Shown: positions 8,554 through 17,398, counted from the stretch's first letter. The stretch is 64,000 nt of DNA from Methylomonas sp. LW13 (GCF_016865255.1 NZ_CP033381.1:2294001-2358000), one strand, 5' to 3'. Notes: generated from the sequence alone by a model not told the origin. Translations and numbers: made by a program.

Positions 8554-9969
8554 TTATTTAAGTGGACCTACCCCCATGCTATCTAGATATTGATTGTATT
8601 CATTCTTCCTTTGTTGTAAATCCTGCATGCGCTGATGCCGATCTTCGTATTCACGTCTTGCTGCTTCATTGCGCTGCTTAATAACTTGATCGCCAGGCAA
8701 ATCAAACTCGAATGTTATAAATTGCGAATGAGGGTTTGGTAGTTTTACCCATTTTCGCATGGCTTCCTCAATGGCTGGCTTGAATAAATCTGGGTTCACA
8801 TTATCGAAACGACGACCATATTCAAATTTCATTAATTTACCGGAATTTGTTTTGCCATCTGGTTTATATTCATATGTGTCGTTATCAACTATATAATGCA
8901 CAGTACCTTCCATGTGACTATTCTTTGCGTTTTCTGGATATTTTGGAATAGCTAATCCGCTTTCAGTATCACATAGACAGTCCGGTGTGATATGTATTGT
9001 GTATTCAACATCATAGCCACCACCACCTGCTGGTTTTTCAATATAACGACAGTATTTTTCATTTGCGGCCAATGCTTTTTGACAGGATTCCTCTCTCGTT
9101 TTTTCTGCTTTCACCTTCTCTACTTCTGCGTTACTTTGCGCCAGAAGTTCCTTGCTTTGTTCATCACCTTGATCGGCGGATTTCTGCGCCCACTCTTTCG
9201 CTAAGGTTAGATTTTTCTCAACCCCATTTCCATTGAGATACGCATGCGCCAAACCACGCTGCGCCATTTTTTCACCTTGGTTGGCGGATAGTGTGAGTAA
9301 ATCCACCGCCTTTTTGAAATCAACTGGCATGCCAGTGCCGTGGTAATACATAAAAGCCAACCAGAATTGTCCTTCTTTATTCCCTACAGCTGTTAATTTC
9401 TTGAATATATCCGCAGCCTTTTCATAATCTTTTGGAACGCCTTTACCCATAAGGTATGACAAGCCGAGATAATACTCTGCTGACGCACTACCATTTTGTG
9501 CGGCTTTTTTAAACCACTCAAATGCAACTTCGTCATCCACTTCTACACCAATACCATTAGAGTAAATATTACCCAAATACTCTTGTGAGTCCCTGTCGCC
9601 CTTCTCTGCTGCTTTCTTGAACCATTCAACGGCGTCTGGATATTTTTTGTAATTAAAATAAGCTTTACCAAGTACACGTTGCGCTTCTACATTGTCTTGT
9701 TCAGCTGCTGCTGTCAAAAGGGATATTGCTTTGTCTGGATTTTGTTCTACACCATCCCCTTTAAAATACATTTGACCCATAAATTCCTGGCCACATGAAT
9801 TTCCCTGGTTGCTGGATTTCTCGCCCCATACAATAGCCTGTGCAACATTTTTTTCAATATCCTTACCAAAATAATATGCCTCTGCTAGCCTACATTGAGC
9901 ATTGGCATCTCCATTTTCTGCTAATTGAGCGTCCTCAACTACCGTTGATGAATGTGCATAACTAGACAC
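8554..9969 (-). CDS. SEL1-repeat exported protein with TonB-C-like end
   Basis: Seven or so SEL1/TPR-like repeats (for example AQRVLGKAYFNYKKYPDAVEWFKKAA) span residues ~10-270. A charged Lys/Glu stretch follows, then residues ~325-425 resemble a TonB C-terminal domain (IPKYPENAKNSHMEGTVHY, AIEEAMRKWVKLP, ITFEFDLPG). The tail is a coiled, Gln/Arg-rich helix. The frame opens at a GTG (9969) that would leave no signal peptide. An ATG at 10010 reads MYTKSKNIVFF in another frame and would join through a T7 tract (9979-9985) to FVLFVSSYAHS, a good signal sequence, if the tract had one more T. It is an AT-rich passenger unlike the surrounding chromosome; its role is unknown. Confidence 0.75.
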   Translation of the reverse strand: MSSYAHSSTVVEDAQLAENGDANAQCRLAEAYYFGKDIEKNVAQAIVWGEKSSNQGNSCGQEFMGQMYFKGDGVEQNPDKAISLLTAAAEQDNVEAQRVLGKAYFNYKKYPDAVEWFKKAAEKGDRDSQEYLGNIYSNGIGVEVDDEVAFEWFKKAAQNGSASAEYYLGLSYLMGKGVPKDYEKAADIFKKLTAVGNKEGQFWLAFMYYHGTGMPVDFKKAVDLLTLSANQGEKMAQRGLAHAYLNGNGVEKNLTLAKEWAQKSADQGDEQSKELLAQSNAEVEKVKAEKTREESCQKALAANEKYCRYIEKPAGGGGYDVEYTIHITPDCLCDTESGLAIPKYPENAKNSHMEGTVHYIVDNDTYEYKPDGKTNSGKLMKFEYGRRFDNVNPDLFKPAIEEAMRKWVKLPNPHSQFITFEFDLPGDQVIKQRNEAARREYEDRHQRMQDLQQRKNEYNQYLDSMGVGPLK

Positions 9970-10057
9970 AAATAAGACAAAAAAACAATATTTTTACTTT
10001 TTGTATACATAAAATAAATGTTTTATTCAAAAATAATATGATAATCTTAATGCATTT

Positions 10058-10825
10058 CTAATGGTTTGTATTATACGTGGCGCATTTATTTGCTATGTCA
10101 TTAATTAACTGGCTTCCAACTCCGTATGAAGATTGTATATTAATACTCCATCCAATAACAATAAACTCTCTACATTTGTCAGGTTCTTTGCAATTAATGT
10201 TTAAATTCCAAACAATAGAGTCATACGTTGCGCAATTGTTATTTATTTCAGATATTTTTATTTCCTTTAAGTTTTTATCAAATAAAGAAATAAATGCATT
10301 AATAACAGACCTTCCATTTAACAAAATTATTTTAATATTTTTGTTACAAACCTGCTCCTTGAAAAACCATGACTCATTTTCAAGAAGATTTTTCTTTTCA
10401 TATGCGCTAAGCTTTGACCAATTTTTGTTTGTTGCGCTTTGCACTAAATCAAGGTGACAAGCTGTCCCATCATAATAGGAAACATCAAAGCTATTAAGAA
10501 TTGGGTTGAATTTGTCAAACCATGATTTGTAAGGGTTTTTATGGAAATATTGCAAGCATCCACATTCAATAATCTGCAACTGGTGAGGTAGAGCATGTTG
10601 GATATCAGATATTCTCAAAGTTTTGTTAGTCTCTAAACGGTTATTTGGTCCCAACAATAATAATCGTTTTGAATCAAGAAATTCGCGATGACTTGGATTT
10701 AAGCCAACAGTAGCAACGGATGCGCAATAATAGTCACCAAAACCAAGAACCGGTGTCGAATCTTTTACGATCAGAGACGTATTTAAATTTTGTTTTTTTA
10801 GCCGAGTTAACAAATATTGTCTCAT
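10058..10825 (-). CDS. Unknown protein, possibly uracil-DNA-glycosylase-like fold
   Basis: The 255-aa protein is very AT-rich. Motifs VATVGLNPSHREF at about residue 38, ACHLDLVQSATNKNW at about 122 and KIILLNGRSV at about 165 recall the order of the GxNP..., middle and NG/H motifs of the uracil-DNA glycosylase superfamily. I cannot confirm this without structure prediction. No signal peptide or membrane segment is seen. It is a passenger of the Tn3-family element, in line with two small genes upstream and the SEL1 gene 88 bases downstream, probably in one transcript. Confidence 0.55.
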   Translation of the reverse strand: MRQYLLTRLKKQNLNTSLIVKDSTPVLGFGDYYCASVATVGLNPSHREFLDSKRLLLLGPNNRLETNKTLRISDIQHALPHQLQIIECGCLQYFHKNPYKSWFDKFNPILNSFDVSYYDGTACHLDLVQSATNKNWSKLSAYEKKNLLENESWFFKEQVCNKNIKIILLNGRSVINAFISLFDKNLKEIKISEINNNCATYDSIVWNLNINCKEPDKCREFIVIGWSINIQSSYGVGSQLINDIANKCATYNTNH

Positions 10826-10952
10826 TTGTTAAATACTTATTCCGGTGTAAGTATTCACTTCCCCGCCTTGTAAAAGTGGAATTGATGGGGATTTATTCAA
10901 TAAAATCTCCCATAACCACCTCTTTTTCTAAGAGGGGGACTGAACGGATACA

Positions 10953-11279
10953 TTACGGTTTATCTAGCTGTGATGCAATTGAATCTAAAATTTCAGGAAC
11001 ACTAGAATATGATGATCTTGAATTTGGGCATGTTCCTTTTACTGCATTCAACATTTTACTGACACCTAATGCACCAGCCATTTCCTTCTGGCTTTGTGTT
11101 CGTAGACAGGTATCAATTTAGTTAGCTGCGCACGATGCGTCTTCATAACCAACTCTTATAGCATGTTTAACACAAGTAACTATCAATTCATTTTGTTCAG
11201 CTAATGCCGTAGTAGAGAAAAATCCAAATAATATTATGATATTTTTGATATAAAATAGCTTATTGTATAATGACTTCAT
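10953..11279 (-). pseudogene. Small secreted Cys protein split by an in-frame TAA
   Basis: From the ATG at 11279 the frame reads a signal peptide (NIIILFGFFSTTALA before Glu) and then a short Cys-containing mature part, stopping at 11118-11120 after 53 residues. The same frame continues without a break for 54 more codons (ending in SIASQLDKP) to a TAA at 10953-10955. The continuation also holds two Cys. A single nonsense change in a ~108-residue secreted protein with four cysteines is the simplest reading; a genuine 53-aa peptide is the alternative. The ATG lies two bases downstream of the preceding gene's stop, implying translational coupling. Confidence 0.5.
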
Positions 11280-11280
11280 C

Positions 11281-11403
11281 TTAATTTAACCTGAGTTCTG
11301 GATAAATAAACGCAGGCGGATGCTTTGTGTTTGGTACAAGATTTTTTCCTAAAACAAATGACCATAGAATAAAAAGCATCCATGGGCAGCTTAACATAAA
11401 CAT
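11281..11403 (-). CDS. Small membrane peptide or C-terminal remnant at the IS border
   Basis: An ATG at 11403 preceded by AGGTGG opens a 40-residue frame with one hydrophobic segment (LSCPWMLFILWSFVL) and a Pro-rich end. The IS5-family element begins 10 bases upstream, so this could equally be the tail of a longer gene cut by the insertion. The frame can be extended artificially through the IS end. It immediately precedes the small secreted gene. Confidence 0.35.
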   Translation of the reverse strand: MFMLSCPWMLFILWSFVLGKNLVPNTKHPPAFIYPELRLN

Positions 11404-11412
11404 GCCACCTAA

Positions 11413-12807
11413 CAGGCTGTTGAAATTTACCGATATACCTTCGGTTTCGGCGCCATTTCTCGAAGCGCCGGGTGGTCTGGAAGCCTGATTAGGCCTTAAA
11501 AACCGGTTTTGGCCGGTTATATTCGCCCCTAAGGGGGTTAAATTCCGCCTTTTGGCGGATTTTAGGCGCACGACCACCTAGGCGGTGCTGTAACGCCAAC
11601 CGAAAATGGCGCCCATTCGCGTCAGGTTATAGGCGGCAAAGGTAAAAAACGTTTGTGCGGCGACTTTCTTCAAGCCCCGGAACTTGGTTTGCCGTAGCGG
11701 ACCGACGGTCTTGGCCCAGCCGAAGACTTCTTCGATCCGCTTGCGGGTTTTGAGGCTTTTGCGGTAACCGTCGTGCCTCGTGGTACGGCCATCAATGGCC
11801 GAGCCTTTTTCTTTTCTGGCGACATGCGGGGTGACTTTGCGTCCGCGTAGCTTGCCCACGAAATCCGCTGTATCGTAGTTTTTGTCGGCGCCCAAGGTTG
11901 CGCCAGGTTTACTGATCGTGCGTTTGACCATGGTTTCGGCCGCCTCGCGTTCCGCGGTGCCGGTGGCCTGGGTGACTTCAACGTCGACGACTAAGCCATT
12001 GCGGTTCTCCATCAAGGCATGGCCGAGGAAAGCCAGCTGAGATTTGTCACCTTCGCTCTTTTTGTACAGCCGAGCATCGGGATCGGTGGTCGAGGCGTGG
12101 GTATCGTTGCTGCGTTTCTCGCCCTTGAAGTTGACGGTGGGATTGCGTCCACCGTCTTCCGGCGGCGGGGTCGAACCGTCCTTTTTGACGAAACTCTTGT
12201 GCGAAGCCCAGGCCTGGATCAACGTACCGTCCACGGAGAAATGTTCGTCGGAGAGTAGCTTTTTCCACTCCGCCAAGGCCAGTACCCGTTCGAAAAACAA
12301 ACGGCTGATACCCAAAGGGCACAAGTGCGCTCGTTCAGCAAGCGGTCGCGGTTGGCGCTGAAGGTGGAGTGATCCCATACGGCGTCGTCCATGGTCAAGC
12401 CAACGAACCAGCGGTACAGCAGGTTGAAATCGATATGCTCCACCAACTGCCGCTCCGAGCGAATGGAGAACAGCACTTGCAGCAGACTGGCGCGCAGCAG
12501 GCGCTCCGGCGGAATCGAATCCCGGCCGCGACGGGCGTAGAGCGCGTCGAACTCGTCGTTCAATGTGGCGAGCAACAGATCGACTACTTTGCGTAGATTG
12601 CGGAGCGGATGTTTTTTCGGAATCCGCGCTTCCAGGGTTCGGTAGCTGAACAGGTCTTCTTGGGTGATGTCGGCGCCGCGCATGGGATCAATGCAGTATA
12701 TTGGAGATGGTACTATTTTATCATGCAGAACAATGTCTTATGAATTACTCTCGCATCTGGTTCAACCAATCAATGCGGCTTGCGGGAGCGATAAAATCAA
12801 CAGCCTG
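11413..12807 (-). mobile_element. IS5-family insertion sequence
   Basis: The ends share CAGGCTGTTGA (11413-11423 and, inverted, 12797-12807). The element is about 1.4 kb and contains one transposase, read on the minus strand and broken by a frameshift. The flanks are CTAA on the left and TTAA on the right. Both fit the YTAR target of the family but they are not identical, so they do not look like one clean duplication. The left flank is passenger DNA and the right flank is the middle of a Tn3 transposase, consistent with loss of DNA next to the IS. Confidence 0.8.
11578..12683 (-). pseudogene. IS5-family transposase, frameshifted
   Basis: The first frame (from ATG 12683) covers the DUF772 N-terminal region: MRGADITQEDLF, SIPPERLLRASLLQVLFSIRSERQLVEHIDFNLLYRWFVGL, DAVWDHSTFSANRDRLL. 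The second frame carries the DDE catalytic part: DEHFSVDGTLIQAWASHKS, LGADKNYDTADFVGKL, RKRIEEVFGWAKTVGPLRQTKFRG. The break lies near 12310-12350, where 38 bases separate RLL from FFERV. That is longer than in the relatives I recall and not a multiple of three, so a small insertion is likely. No canonical slippery heptamer is in phase, so programmed shifting is not supported. The copy is probably inactive. Confidence 0.85.
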
Positions 12808-12812
12808 TTAAA

Positions 12813-13418
12813 CCATCGCGTAAAGTCTTTGATACCTTAATCTGCAAGGAGTGGCCGAATATCCAGCGCATTCTGGCTTCGCTGGCACAAAAGGACGTTA
12901 CTCAAGCGACCATCGTGCGTAAACTCGCCAGTTATAAGCGGCAAAACCAGACCAAGAAGGCACTATGGGAATTGGACAATATTTATCGGTCACTTCATAT
13001 TCTTGATTCCATCGATGCCCCAATACTCAGGCAGCGCATTCAGAAGGCGCTTAATCGCGGCGAGGCGTATCACCGTATGCGACGAGCGATTTCCTATGTC
13101 AATGGCGGTAAATTCCGGGTAAAAACCGAAGCGGAGCAGCAAATCTGGAACGATTGTTCCCGACTTATTGCCAACGCCATCATCCACTACAACACGCTAA
13201 TCTTGTCGCGGGTGTATGAGCAAAAACTGGCTGCCGGCGACCAGGATGCTATCGAGATCATCAAAGGCGCGTCGCCCGTCGCCTGGCAAAATGTGAATCT
13301 GATCGGTAAGTTTGAATTTACGGAAGAAAATGCCAAGGTTGACATCGAGGCGTTGGCCGCACGATATAACGACCCTGATTTTTGGCGAAAGTCTGTTGAG
13401 GGTTATAGCGATGCTTAA
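12813..13418 (+). pseudogene. tnpA: Tn3-family transposase TnpA, C-terminal fragment
   Basis: The plus-strand frame is open from the IS border at 12813 and ends at 13418, giving about 201 residues of a protein normally near 1000 aa. Signature stretches include LNRGEAYHRMRRAISYVNGGKFRVKTEAEQQIWNDCSRLIANAIIHYN, then KGASPVAWQNVNLIG and the ending DPDFWRKSVEG, all characteristic of TnpA C-termini. It stops 9 bases before the right inverted repeat, as expected for an intact transposon end. The N-terminal three quarters, with the first catalytic acids, are missing. Confidence 0.92.
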
Positions 13419-13427
13419 TATTAGGTG

Positions 13428-13469
13428 TTGCTAATTTTTACCTTTTCGAGGGGATGGGCAAAAATAGCC
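13428..13469 (-). repeat. Right terminal inverted repeat of the Tn3-family element
   Basis: This is the reverse complement of 7539-7580 over all 42 bases, followed outward by AATAA (13470-13474), which matches 7534-7538. Confidence 0.9.
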
Positions 13470-13474
13470 AATAA
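13470..13474. repeat. Right target-site duplication AATAA
   Basis: It is identical to the five bases preceding the left inverted repeat. The chance of a random 5-base match is about 1 in 1000. Confidence 0.8.
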
Positions 13475-13807
13475 CGGCGGCGGCCGATTTTGCCGGGCGT
13501 TTTTGCCGCCAGCGTCGGCATGGCGCGGATAATATAGCTTGTCAAACCGGCTACCGGGCGGTTTGATGGTCTCCGCCGCCGCGAAGATGTCATCTAGCGG
13601 ACAAAGCTGTCTTTGACTAGCCGGCGGCGCTTGGATTCGAATCTGCTCGGCATTCAGCACGTCCTGTAATTCCTCGTAAAACACCAGAATGCCGCCGGTA
13701 AAACCCACCACCGCCAATACCGCGCCCACGAACAATCCCAGGTATAAATGCACCCGCAACCAGATTTGCCGCCGGAATTTTAGCCGTCGTAAGCGTGCCG
13801 ATGTCAA
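13475..13807 (-). pseudogene. PepSY membrane protein, N-terminal stump
   Basis: From a TTG at 13807, which overlaps the receptor stop (TTGA), the frame matches the first ~90 residues of the intact PepSY protein at 1544-2857: RVHLYLGLFVGAVLAVVGFTGGILVFYEELQDVLNAE, then PPGSRFDKLYYPRHAD. Beyond that (about 13510) the sequence is unrelated to PepSY. It soon runs into the transposon end, where the frame stops 'in' the inverted repeat at 13421. Joining the two flanks across the transposon does not restore PepSY, so the 3' part was lost before or independently of the insertion. Confidence 0.8.
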
Positions 13808-16248
13808 AATTCAACCTTGACCGAACCTAAAAAAGTCCGTGGCATGCCCGGTTGCGACCCGAAACTGCGGGTTTCCCAGGTCGAGGCCGAGTAATAGCGT
13901 TTATCGAGCAGGTTATCGACATTGAATTGCAGGCTGATTTTCGACGGTCCGGCGTTGAAGGCGTACCCCAGGGCGGCGTCGACGCGAGCGTAACCAGGCA
14001 GTTGAAAGCTGTTGGCGCGGTCGCCCTGGCGTTCGCCGGCCAGATAAACCCCGGCGCCCGTCCACAAGCCTTGCCAGCCGAGGCCGGAGAAATCGTACTT
14101 CGACCACAGGCTGGCGGCTTGCTCGGGCACGTTGGCGAACTGCTTGCCCTGAATGTCTGTGACGTCCTTGGTAAACATCGTGCGGGTAAACGAATAGCTG
14201 GCGATCAGGCTCCAGAAATCGGTAATGCGCCCGGATACATCCAATTCGATACCTTGACTGCGGCCTTCGCCGACCAGCACGTTGAAGCCCTGCGCCGCCA
14301 ACGCGGCATCGGCGGCTGAGTGGCTTATGTTCTTCTTGGTCAGCTCGTAGTAAGTCAGGCCGGCATTCAACTTGCCTTCCCACCATTCGCCTTTTACGCC
14401 GGCTTCCCAGCCCTCCGACATTTCTGGACGGCGTTGCGAACCTGGAATCAGCCGGCTGGTATTGGCGGCGTTCATAGCTTTGACGTAGTTGGCGTATAGC
14501 GAGAGCCAATTTAGAGGCCGATAGAGCAGACCTACCCGTGGACTGAATTCGCCGTCGTCGGTGACATCCGCGCCGTCGCTACTGCTGTGGGCTTGGTCGT
14601 AACGAGTGCCGAACAATAGATGCCAATCCTCGGCGATAGTGACTTGATCCTGAATGTACAAGCCCCACCAAGAGGTACGACTGGTCGATACCGGGCTGGA
14701 GGCTTCCGCCGCCAGATTGATGCCGGGCCGGTCGTAGGTAATCGGCTGAAAAATATTGATGGGTGCTGGGAAACTGGTGCCGCAGGTGTCGCACAGGAAA
14801 TAACTGCTGTTGGTGCGGCCGTCGGTCTTATAAAGATCGCCGCCGACGGTCAGGGTATGTTCCAGGCCGAACGTGTTGAAGTTGCCGGTGAGATTGATAA
14901 TACCTTGGATGCTGTCCTCGTTGTAGTCGTAGTCGCTGTAGAACAGGGACGCGTCGCCGGTGGCTTCGTCCAGGGTATTGATGAAAGTGCCCGCCGAGAA
15001 TTGGTGTTCGTAGTTGTAGCCGACTTTGGCGTTCAGTTTCCAGTTATCGAAAAAAGCGTGGGTCAGGCTCAGACCACCGTAAAGCAGGCTGGAATCGCCG
15101 TTGTCGGTGGCGCGCTCGCCTATGAAGCGGCTGATTGGCAGGTTGGCCGGTCTAGTGCCCACCGCTGGTACTCCGAAGGTGGTGGGACCATTGACGTCGT
15201 GGTAGCGAAAATCCAGATCGAGTTGGGTGCGTGGTGAAATTTTCCAGGCCAGGGACGGTGCGATAAAACCACGTTCCTTATTGACCACGTCGATATAGGA
15301 ATTGCTGCTTAAGTACTCCATGTTCACCCGATACAACAAACTGCCGTCTTTGTTAATCGGCCCGCTGGCATCGGCAAGCGTGCGGTAGAGATCGAACGAG
15401 CCGAATTGCTGTTGCAACGAATAGTACGGCGTATCCAATGGCCGTTTAGTGACGTAGTTGATCAAGCCGCCTGGTTCCATGCGACCGTACAATGCACCGG
15501 CAGGACCTTTCAACACCTCAACCCGGTCGATCATCGCGAGGGAATGCGACTGCGGCAAGTCCCGAAGGCCGTCGATATATTGGCGGCTGTCGGTGGCAAA
15601 GCCACGTAAATAAGCGGTGTCATAGACATATTCTTCACCGCGCGAATCGAAATAGCCACTGACGTTGCGCAAGGCATCGCCGACCCGGATGGCTTGCTGG
15701 TCGTCGAGAACTGCTTTGGGAATCACCTGAATCGATAACGGCGTATCCATGATCGGCGTGTCGGTTTTAGTAGCCGAGCTGGCAATGGTCCGGTTATAGA
15801 AAGGATTTTGCGGGTCGTCGTCGACATAGCTGACTTTGCCGGTCACTGTGACTGGGGGTAAGGTGGCGGCGGATTGGGGTTCGGTAATTGCTTTCTTCTC
15901 CAACATTACATTGCCGGGACCGGTAAGCCGGTAACCAATGCCGGTACCTTGCAATAGATTGTCGAGCGCCTGTTGCGGCGAAAAATGGCCGTTCACCGCA
16001 CTGGAACGTGCATTTTGGGCAATTTCCGCTGGAAAACCGACTTGCCAATCACTAGCGGCAATGAAGGCGTTCAATGCGTCGGTCAAGGCTTGGGCCGGGA
16101 TGTTGAAGGTTCGCGTGGCGCCGGGAGTATCGGTTTGGCCGGTCTCGGCGGCATAAACTGGTAGCGGCCGAATAGCCGGCAAAGCCAAAGCGATTGCCAT
16201 GGCGAGTTTGCGTAATGCGGCGGGTGGGATGGGTGGTAGCCGATGCAT
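13804..16248 (-). CDS. TonB-dependent siderophore receptor with STN domain (second locus)
   Basis: This 814-aa receptor starts at the ATG at 16248, preceded by CAGGAG. It has a signal peptide ending near PVYAAE, an STN domain (TFNIPAQALTDALNAFIAASDWQVGF), a VTVTGK-type TonB box region, a plug (VLKGPAGALYGRMEPGGLINYV) and a barrel ending GSVKVEF. It is a clear paralogue of the receptor at 3052-5445, sharing TKTDTPIMDTPLSIQVIPKAVLDD-type plug sequence. It lies downstream of its own sigma and fecR genes, and the PepSY stump overlaps its stop. The ligand is probably a ferric siderophore. Confidence 0.92.
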   Translation of the reverse strand: MHRLPPIPPAALRKLAMAIALALPAIRPLPVYAAETGQTDTPGATRTFNIPAQALTDALNAFIAASDWQVGFPAEIAQNARSSAVNGHFSPQQALDNLLQGTGIGYRLTGPGNVMLEKKAITEPQSAATLPPVTVTGKVSYVDDDPQNPFYNRTIASSATKTDTPIMDTPLSIQVIPKAVLDDQQAIRVGDALRNVSGYFDSRGEEYVYDTAYLRGFATDSRQYIDGLRDLPQSHSLAMIDRVEVLKGPAGALYGRMEPGGLINYVTKRPLDTPYYSLQQQFGSFDLYRTLADASGPINKDGSLLYRVNMEYLSSNSYIDVVNKERGFIAPSLAWKISPRTQLDLDFRYHDVNGPTTFGVPAVGTRPANLPISRFIGERATDNGDSSLLYGGLSLTHAFFDNWKLNAKVGYNYEHQFSAGTFINTLDEATGDASLFYSDYDYNEDSIQGIINLTGNFNTFGLEHTLTVGGDLYKTDGRTNSSYFLCDTCGTSFPAPINIFQPITYDRPGINLAAEASSPVSTSRTSWWGLYIQDQVTIAEDWHLLFGTRYDQAHSSSDGADVTDDGEFSPRVGLLYRPLNWLSLYANYVKAMNAANTSRLIPGSQRRPEMSEGWEAGVKGEWWEGKLNAGLTYYELTKKNISHSAADAALAAQGFNVLVGEGRSQGIELDVSGRITDFWSLIASYSFTRTMFTKDVTDIQGKQFANVPEQAASLWSKYDFSGLGWQGLWTGAGVYLAGERQGDRANSFQLPGYARVDAALGYAFNAGPSKISLQFNVDNLLDKRYYSASTWETRSFGSQPGMPRTFLGSVKVEF

Positions 16249-16435
16249 GAATACTCCTGGTCTGTGAACTTAATAGTCAGTGCAAAAAAGCACATGGCTA
16301 CCGAGACGTTTCAGAAAAAGGAATACACAGTTGGCGAGAAAATTATTTTTTGACTGGCGAGTAGGGCGTCGGCCGGAGATTGTGGCATCGGGCGAATGAT
16401 TGTCCCAATCAATACCTAATTGGTCGGGGGGCGAT

Positions 16436-17398
16436 TTAGTTTTTCAATATCGTCAGGTAAGTGGAAATATTCACGATTTTGGCGCCGGTTATGTTCGCCA
16501 AGGTTCGCAGTAGGCTGTCGGTATCTTCCAGTTTGTAATTGCCGGTGATCCGGGTGTTTGCCAACTTGGCGTCGGCGATGGCGATGGTGCCGGGATGGTA
16601 GCGATCCAGTTCCGTTATCACGTCTGCCAAGGTTCGATCTTGAAAGATCAAGCGGCCTTTTAGCCAAGCAAAGGTTTTACCGGTATCTATGTTGCTGATT
16701 TCCGCAACGCTGTGGGTATCGATCTCGGTATGTTGGCCGGCGCTTAATTGCCGGTTTTGCCCTTGTTCGGCGCTACAAATCACTAAGCCGCTTTCGACAT
16801 TCACTTGGGTAGTATCGCCGGTTTTGACGCTGAAGCGGGTGCCCACCACGCGCACTGTTCCCTGTTCTGTCGTCACAATAAACGGCCGGCTTTTGTCGGC
16901 TTGCACCTCAAAATAGGCTTCGCCGCTTAATAAGATTACGCCGCGCTGTTGACCGGCGTAATCCAGTTTTACCGCACTATCGGTATTTAGAACCAGCGCG
17001 GAACCGTCTGCCAGTATTACTCGGCGCTGTTCGCCGGTGGCGGTGGTAATGTCTGCTTGCCAGCGTTGCAAGCAGTCGGTTGAAGCCAGGAACCAGCCAA
17101 CAATCAAGGTAATGCTGGCGGCTGCAGCCCAGCGCCGAACGGTCGATTTACGCTGCGCGGGCGGCCGAAGTGGGATGCTGGCGTATTGGCTTAGGGCGGC
17201 GTTCAATGCTGGCGATTGCCAGAGTTGCACCACTTTGTCGTAAGCGGTTTGATGCGTGGGGTCGGCGGCTAACCAGCAGGCAAACTCGGCTTGATCGGCC
17301 GCACCGGTTTTATGGTCTTGTAAGCGGGCAAACCAGGCAAGTGCTTGATCTTGGACATTACCCGGCGATGGAACTTCCTGATCAAAACGTAAAGGCAT
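16436..17398 (-). CDS. FecR-family anti-sigma / signal transducer (second locus)
   Basis: The protein is 320 aa from the ATG at 17398; a TTG at 17419 would add seven residues. It has an N-terminal DUF4880 region (QALAWFARLQDHKTGAADQAEFACWLAADPTHQTAYDKV), one membrane helix (AAAASITLIVGWFLA), a FecR domain (LADGSALVLNTDSAVKLDY, SRPFIVTTEQGTVRVVGTRFSV) and an STN-like end (DVITELDRYHPGTIAIADAKLANTRITGNY). It lies between the sigma gene and the receptor, as in the first locus, and should couple receptor occupancy to the sigma factor. Confidence 0.92.
   Translation of the reverse strand: MPLRFDQEVPSPGNVQDQALAWFARLQDHKTGAADQAEFACWLAADPTHQTAYDKVVQLWQSPALNAALSQYASIPLRPPAQRKSTVRRWAAAASITLIVGWFLASTDCLQRWQADITTATGEQRRVILADGSALVLNTDSAVKLDYAGQQRGVILLSGEAYFEVQADKSRPFIVTTEQGTVRVVGTRFSVKTGDTTQVNVESGLVICSAEQGQNRQLSAGQHTEIDTHSVAEISNIDTGKTFAWLKGRLIFQDRTLADVITELDRYHPGTIAIADAKLANTRITGNYKLEDTDSLLRTLANITGAKIVNISTYLTILKN

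Larger units (their letters stand above)
7539..13469. mobile_element. Defective Tn3-family transposon with toxin-antitoxin and AT-rich passengers
   Basis: The 5.93-kb element is bounded by 42-bp identical inverted repeats (7539-7580 and 13428-13469, outer bases GGCTATTTTTGCCCAT) and flanked by a perfect 5-bp AATAA duplication. At its right end, reading outwards, lies the C-terminal fragment of a Tn3 TnpA. At its left end is a toxin-antitoxin pair, a known integral cargo of many Tn3-family elements. Between them is an AT-rich minus-strand passenger operon and an IS5-family insertion. No resolvase gene was seen. TnpA has lost roughly its first three quarters, so the element can move only if a related transposase acts in trans. 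The ends start with GGC rather than the common GGGG, so subgroup assignment is open. Confidence 0.82.

Noticed and set aside
11281-11577. 98-codon minus-strand frame across the IS left end
   Set aside because: Two thirds lie inside the IS5-family element outside its transposase. Only the last 40 residues are native to the passenger region.
12300-12360. Programmed frameshift in the IS5-family transposase
   Set aside because: No slippery heptamer is in phase with the first frame, and the extra bases between conserved blocks point to an insertion mutation.
14620-15237. 205-codon frame opposite the second siderophore receptor
   Set aside because: It is antisense to a well-supported receptor gene, with no ribosome site or recognisable domain.
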